DNA from: Odobenus rosmarus divergens
Lineage: Eukaryota; Chordata; Mammalia; Carnivora; Odobenidae
NCBI RefSeq assembly: GCF_000321225.1
Contig: NW_004451657.1
Span: forward strand, 371,369 to 435,368
DNA: 64,000 nucleotides
Direction: 5' to 3'
Shown piece by piece: positions 58,111-64,000 of the stretch (positions within the stretch are counted from its first letter, which is position 1; each line of letters opens with the position of its first letter). A program made the position numbers and the translations under genes. Under the pieces are notes generated by a model that was not told where the DNA came from, ran no database searches, and worked only from the letters and a program-made list of their open reading frames with translations.

Positions 58111-61100
58111 CTAACTTTGGCGTGGTTCAAAATAGTTTATTTCCATCCCAGGAGAGCAGAGATGACAAGTATCTTTCCTGTCATTTTCTTCTAAATTAGG
58201 GAGGCGTGATCTGGGCTGACGGATACTTCTGGTCACAGCCTCATGGCCAGACACTGGGACTAGCCCCTCTCCCTTCCCCTGAAAAGTCTGCAAGTCTCCC
58301 CACGGCCCTCCTGCCTCCAGGGTCCCCTGCCTGATCTCCTCTTCCCTAGAGATCTGGAGAGATCTTTCTGATCTGACTCCATCACACTCCAGCTTAAATA
58401 CCTTTGTTGGATGGCTACACCTTCAGGGTCAAGTCCAGATGCACAGGCACATGTCGTGAGTCCTTGCTAACCAAATCCATACTGCCTGTCCCAGCTTAGC
58501 CAGCTTAAGCTTAACCCACACATTGCTACTTACCATTCTTCATGCACACCATGCTATTTCACATTCTTCAGGGGCCAACGCCTCCACCCAGCCTGCCCTC
58601 TGCTTTCACTTCACTGCCTGGAAACTCGCTAAGCTCTTAAGACCGGCTCAGGGAACACTGGGTCACGTTCCCCATCCCTCTATCACCACACAGAGGTCTC
58701 ACAGTCCGTGGCGCCCTCCCTCCCAGAACTCATCAAAATGACACACATCATGGTTGTCTCTTTGTCCAACTGTCTCCCTTCCACACTACTTCCCTGAGGC
58801 ATGACCCTGGGGACTGAGCCATCCCTAGGTCCTCAGGGCCTAACATGGGGTCAACAAACAAATGGAAAGCAATCCACATTGGATGTGGACCAGTAAACAA
58901 ATGCTTCACAGATTCATTTTCGGGGACGTCCTCAGGAAATGGTATCTATCTACCTTCAGAGCCTCATGCCTGAACAATCAGTCCTATGTCTTAGCAAGTT
59001 CAAGGCAGAATTCCAATCCCATGCATAGGAGAAGCAGAAACAGGGAAACCCGAAGTCCTATCAGATCCTGTCCCCTAGGGCCAAGGATTTGCAGGGTGGG
59101 CATGGAAGGAACAGACCAGCATCTTCCTAAGGGAAGCCCAAGCCCCTGGGCAGGATGGCATTGATTGGAGGATGGCCTGGTTTTCAGCAGTGGTGTAAAA
59201 TGCCCAATCTGTAAAACCCCATTGTGGTCCCCGAGGCCCAGCCAATGCGGAGCCCCAAGGTAAAGAACCCAGGTGACCCCCCACCCGGTGCTGTCCACGG
59301 TGCTGACTTCCAGCCTCTGTTGCACTAGGGCCTCAGCTCCTCCCTCCCCATCTGCCTTTGCCTCCAAGCCTCCTAACTGAGCTGACAGCCACTGCCTGGG
59401 TCCTTTCTCATTGTATTTCCCCTGAACATCCTTTTGAGTGACAGCCCGGCTTCTTCGTCACCCTGTCTAGAAGTGGACTCTGAGGCAAGGTTCTGAGCAG
59501 AAGTGATTAGTTCGTGTTCCCAGGAAGAACTGGGAAGTGTGGGGAGTTGGGACCAGGATGGAAAGGAGGCCAAGAGGGCAGTGAGACCAAGAAAAGGCAC
59601 ATGGAGGGCAACCTGGCTCAGCCCCGAGGGGAGTGTAGGTCACCCCCAGGGTGTCCCCATCAGGAGCGAGGGGCCGGGGTGTTTGTACCATGATACCTGC
59701 CAGTCCCTGCTGCCCCTCAGAGGACACAGATGCCCAGGAACCTCGAGCCCCCCAGGGCACAGGCAAGAGGAGCTCCAGCAGCCTGAGGAAGACCCAGGTG
59801 CAGGCTCTTGGAAAAGAAAGCACTTTGGGGTCCTTATGCACAAAAACAGTATGGGGCTCTGAGGGGACACGGCAGAGGCCTGACAACACGGGCCACAGCC
59901 CCTCTCCTCACTGATGCCACAGTGGCCCTTCTCAACCCAGCTCTGGTCTCTTCCTCCTCAGCTCAATGCCCTTCCCAGCCCCACCAGCCCCAGGGACAAT
60001 CCAGCCTCCTCAAGCCTGCCCCACAGGCCTCCACAACCCGCAGCCCCCAACTCCCACTCTGTTTTACAGTCTGCCTTCCTGGGTGGCCTGCAGTCTCCCC
60101 ATGCACACTTGCCCTCTGCCCAGCCTATGCCCCACCGTGCCCTCTTCCTGAGAGCCCCCCAGGCTTGCCCACCTGGCTAACCGCTCAGGCATTATCACCT
60201 TCTGCAGCTGGGTTACCACTCAGCACACCCGTGTCCCTGCTCCTCAACCTCATCTAGACCTCCGCTCCTCAGCCTGGGCCTCCACGGCCCCAGTGGCCAT
60301 CCCTCTGAGGAGCAGAGGGACCTCGGGGGTGAACCGGGTAAGCAACAAAGGGGTGGTGTTGTGGAGGGAGGGGGTGGCCCCCACATGCATGTAAGCCGTT
60401 GGCTCCACCAGGCACCGTGTATTCCTGCGCAAGGACCCAGCACCCAAGTCTCGAGTCTTCATCAGCAGCTCGGGATCCTCCTCCAGCCCTGCCATTGGAA
60501 CTGAACACCTGCTGGGCAGTAGCTCCTCCCCCTCCCACGTCTCACAGGCCATGGCAGAAGCCACCTGGCCACCTGGGTCAAATCCAGCACACAGCCGATC
60601 TGAGTCAAACACCAACTGTGGGTGGGAGAAGCCAGTTGGCCAAGATGGCCACCTCACTCTCCGATCCATCCTGTTCCTTGAGCTGCTGAGCTCGGGCTGT
60701 CACATTCTGATGTGACTCAGAAAGCTGTGACATGTGGCATCGTAGCATGGAATGAACCTGCCGGCAGCTTGGGCAGCCCCAGGGCGAGGAAGCCACCAGC
60801 CTGTCCAGCGTGCTATCTCCCGCGTCCATTCCCAGCACCTGGGCTGCTACTCCCTGCCATCTGCCCCACCAGCAGAAGGCCCTCGCTCCCCTCCGAGCCT
60901 CAGGCTGCAGATGATTCTCCCGCCCGGGGGGAGGATCAGCTCCTGCCTGCTCTTGGCAGGAAGGTGGGCAAGTGGGCAGAGGCCTGGGCTCGGGACCAAC
61001 CTCCTTGGACACTCCAAAACTCTGTGGGAAGCAAAAACTGCCCTCAGCCACCTGCTTCATCCCCTGGGGCTGCCAAGCCATGATCATGATGCTCAGCTGA

Positions 61101-61234
61101 CCATTCAGTTCCATTTAGTTTCAGGTGGCATCAGGCCCCGGTGCGCACCACAAACGGAATGGCGCCAGGGGGCTGGGGAGAGGACATGATGCTGCTGCTG
61201 CTGCTGAGCATGGCAATAATCAGAGCCACCGAGA
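58111..61234. other. Intron without recognised genes
   Basis: Unique, C-rich on the plus strand around 59900-60250. No splice-bounded homology seen. A short CTG run (GCTGCTGCTGCTGCTG) lies near 61190. Confidence 0.55.
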
Positions 61235-61425
61235 CAGATAGCACTTTCTGTGTCCCAGGGACTCACTGACTATTCTACGTGAATTAAATTATTTAAGCTT
61301 CCGATAACCCTAAGGCATGAGAACACTTTTGTCATCCCTGTTTTACAGATGAAGAAACCTATGCACAGAGTGGTTAAGCACCTAACCCTGGGCCACACAG
61401 CCAGTAAGAGGAATCGGGCTTTGAA
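61235..61425 (-). repeat. MIR SINE
   Basis: CTTCCGATAACCCTAAGGCATG, CTGTTTTACAGATGAAGAAAC, GCACAGAGTGGTTAAGCACC and CACACAGCCAGTAAGAGG form a near-complete reverse-complement MIR. Confidence 0.78.
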
Positions 61426-62234
61426 CACACAGAGCGGCTGCTGGCTACGAGGCTGAGACAAGCATTCTCCATAATGAGTTCTGGGTCCTCAGAATTTGCC
61501 GAAGGAAGACACCTGTATTTTTCCTATCACAGCTGTGGAAACTGAGGCTCAGAGAACTTGCATGACTTGCCCAGGGCCACGCACAGGACCTGACCTTGAG
61601 TCTGCTGGGTTCCAAAGCCCATGCCCTGAATCACTATGTTTGACCGCCTCCCGGCAGGCTTACCACCATCCACACCCATTCCCACACTTCGTGGGAAACC
61701 CTGTTTTCCACTCCGAGCATGATGGAGAATAAAGCTCTGCAGTGGCCCCAATTTTTTAAACTTCCCTAAGAGATGAGGCCCCTTCCCTCTCCCCTCGGCC
61801 CTACTCCAGTGAGGATCCCAGCCAGCCTGCCCGGCAGCCGCCTGGCAGGACTAATTCGACACACACCAGCCTGATCAACCTTAATACAATCAACATCATC
61901 TCTCAAAAGTGACCCTGGCCTTTCCATCTTCTGCTGATTTTATTAGGAAGGTTTGTATAAGCAATGGGTATCTCACGACACACACAGGGTGCCCTCCACC
62001 CCAAACCTCCCATCTTGGCTGTCTGATACCGCTGCAGGAAGCCGTCCACACTGGCGTGCAAAAGCCCAAGGACGCCCTGGGATCTGGGGGGTCATCAGGT
62101 ACTGTGAGAGGAGCCGGCTTACTCCTGCATGAGTCACTCCCTATTTATGGATATTTCCCATAAGTCACTGCCGCCGCATTCAGCCAGACGATGGTGAACC
62201 TCAGCAGCCTGGTGGAAAAGACATGAGCTAAGAA

Positions 62235-62412
62235 CCAGGAAGCCCTGGATTCAGATCCCACCCCACCACTTCCTGGCTGTGTGACCTTCACCAGTGACTG
62301 GACCACTCTGGGCCTCGTGTTCCTGGTCTTTACGGTCACAATGGCAATGCTAGGCATATAGGGCGACAGAGAGGCTCCGGAAGACGCTGGGCGCTCAGTA
62401 AATGTATTCCCT
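62235..62412 (+). repeat. MIR SINE
   Basis: CCAGGAAGCCCTGGATTCAG, CCACTTCCTGGCTGTGTGAC, CTCTGGGCCTCGTGTTCCTG and GGGCGCTCAGTAAATGTATT cover MIR core to end. Confidence 0.75.
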
Positions 62413-63499
62413 CCCCACTCCACCCCCGGGTGTCCTTGCAGACCATCTGGTCCAAGGGCTGGGAACAGATGGTTCCTGGGTGCATCTTATCCGGCTGCCT
62501 CGTCTGGCCCACGCAGGCTTGCAAGCAGCATGGTGAGGCCAGCACTGAGCCAACCCAGCACAACAGCAGCCTAAGCCAACACCCCAGTCACAGATTTGGC
62601 CTGCTTGCAGCCCTCCGCCTGGATGGAGCGAAGAACTGACAGATCAGGACAACTACAGCCCAGAACCAAATAACGGACAAAGATTGACAGTACAAGTGGC
62701 TACCAAGTGCTCGATGCAGACGAGAGCTAGTCTCCCCAGGTACAGAAACCAGGCTGATAAATAAGACCTAGGCCCTGACACTTATTACAGGAGGTCTGTG
62801 TCTGCAGAAGCTGGGGGGGCCAGGGCCCGGGGCTGGGAGCAGGGGTCTGTCACCAGGTCATCTTCTGCACCCATTTTCTTTCTCGATCCTCCCAACAATA
62901 GCAGAGCCTAGTTGCTACTTCTCCCATTTTACAGATGAGCAGACTGAGGCTTAAGGAGGTCACATAATTTGCCCCAGGTCCCCTGGTTAGGAAGTAGGGG
63001 AGCCAGGAGTCCTAGGAATTCCAAATGCACCGTGCCACTCACTCTCAAGGGTTCTCCCATGTGCAATTTCCCCCCAAGGGTCTCAAAGTCACCCCGCTCC
63101 TTCTCTCTGCCTCTCCCTGTCCCGCTGCTTCAGAGACCCGATTCTGCATATCCGAGGCTACTAAGGGTGGAGGGACTAGTTTCTAAATTTCTTTGAACAT
63201 AAGGAAGCTGCACATGGAAGGTGCACAGACGTCCAATGTCCCCGTGTTTCCGAGTGATGACTAGCTGGGCAGATGGTTTTGCACTCAGCAGTTTTTACTG
63301 TGACATATGATAATGATCCCGCAGAGATCAGAGAAACGTCCAGGGATCGTTTCTGCAGGGCACCTTCCCATCCATGGCCTGGTGGCATCAAAAACCTCCC
63401 TGAGCCTTTTCAGGGTGACTCCTGGTCATCTCCATGCACCAGCTAAGAATATTCCAGATTCTTGTGTTCACTGCCCAGGTAAGACAGGATATGCTGGGA

Positions 63500-63590
63500 T
63501 CATTGGCACATCTGCATCAGCAACTGTGCATTTAATTAATCCAACTGGAACCAATTTGGGGCAAGTTAATTAACTAAGTTTGCAGAAGGA
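63500..63590. promoter_or_regulatory. Candidate conserved intronic element
   Basis: GCATTTAATTAATCCAACTGG and AAGTTAATTAACTAAG are two TTAATTAA-type sites about 37 bp apart in unique sequence. Confidence 0.28.
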
Positions 63591-63730
63591 CAGATTGTCA
63601 GAGGGAGTTCAGCTTTTGCATCTATGAACCAAACATCCAAAGAACAAGCGAGGCAGCCGTGCTCATCTTACAAAAAGGCAGAGCTTCATACATAGGCTAG
63701 TGAGATTGCAAAGTTAAAATTGCAAGAAAA

Positions 63731-63920
63731 GGGGCGCCTGGGTGGCTCAGTCGTTAAGCGTCTGCCTTCAGCTCAGGTCATGGTCCCAGGGTCCTGGGAT
63801 CGGGCCCCACATCGGGCTCCCTGCTCCGCGGGAAGCCTGTTTCTCCCTCTCCCACTCCCCCTGCTTGTGTTCCCTCTCTCGCTGTGTCTCTCTCTCTTAA
63901 ATAAATAAATAAAATCTTTC
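63731..63920 (+). mobile_element. CAN-SINE, tRNA-derived, young subtype
   Basis: Near-consensus head GGGGCGCCTGGGTGGCTCAG and tail AAATAAATAAATAAAATC, followed by more AT-rich simple sequence to 63970 that obscures any duplication. Confidence 0.93.
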
Positions 63921-64000
63921 AAAGTAAATAAATAAAAATTAAAAAATAAAAATAAAAACTAAATAAAACTCTTCCTTGCCATATGACCTAGTAATTTAAC

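Noticed and set aside
63731..63805. tRNA gene in the SINE heads
   Set aside because: The A/B-box-like regions are the tRNA-derived heads of SINEs; they continue into CT-rich bodies and tails.

Overview
This is a window of mammalian nuclear DNA, almost all of it intronic. It contains at least 12 tRNA-derived carnivore SINEs (CAN-SINEs) with the head GGCGCCTGGGTGGCTCAG, CT-rich bodies and AATAAATAAAATCTTT tails. Their sequence is closer to copies I associate with bears, seals and mustelids (arctoid Carnivora) than to the dog SINEC_Cf type. A carnivore-type L1 3' end supports this. The exact species cannot be read from the sequence.

The only host gene I can establish is PPP2R2C, the B55-gamma regulatory subunit of protein phosphatase 2A, on the minus strand. 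Three consecutive coding exons lie at the left edge: 5605-5702 (98 nt), 3326-3491 (166 nt) and 573-685 (113 nt), in transcription order. Their phases fit together, all have GT/AG splice sites, and together they encode an uninterrupted 124-codon run of the WD40 propeller. The remaining 3' exons lie left of the window. I could not find the first coding exon, so 5703-64000 is best read as a long 5' intron running off the right edge.

Inside that intron, on the same strand, is a processed copy of OSER1 (30748-31909). It is intronless, has an AATAAA signal and an A-rich tail, is flanked by a 13-bp target-site duplication, and sits inside an older MER5A-like element. Its reading frame is open for 297 codons. 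A small deletion at the native stop replaces the last residues with an 11-residue tail.

The rest is layered repeat debris. There are ancient MIR, L1M and MER-type fragments, MaLR LTRs (MLT1/MST-like), then CAN-SINEs nested into them, and one young 5'-truncated L1 (49343-50044). Unique stretches between them include several AT-rich, TAATTA-containing blocks that could be conserved intronic enhancers. I also note a 40-bp inverted repeat (39/40 identical, 1.26 kb apart), a pure poly(A) insertion flanked by a 17-bp duplication, and an 18-bp perfect palindrome. I see no operon, CRISPR array, prokaryotic feature or clearly new system. The long open frames elsewhere look like chance ORFs in GC-rich intron or translated repeats.
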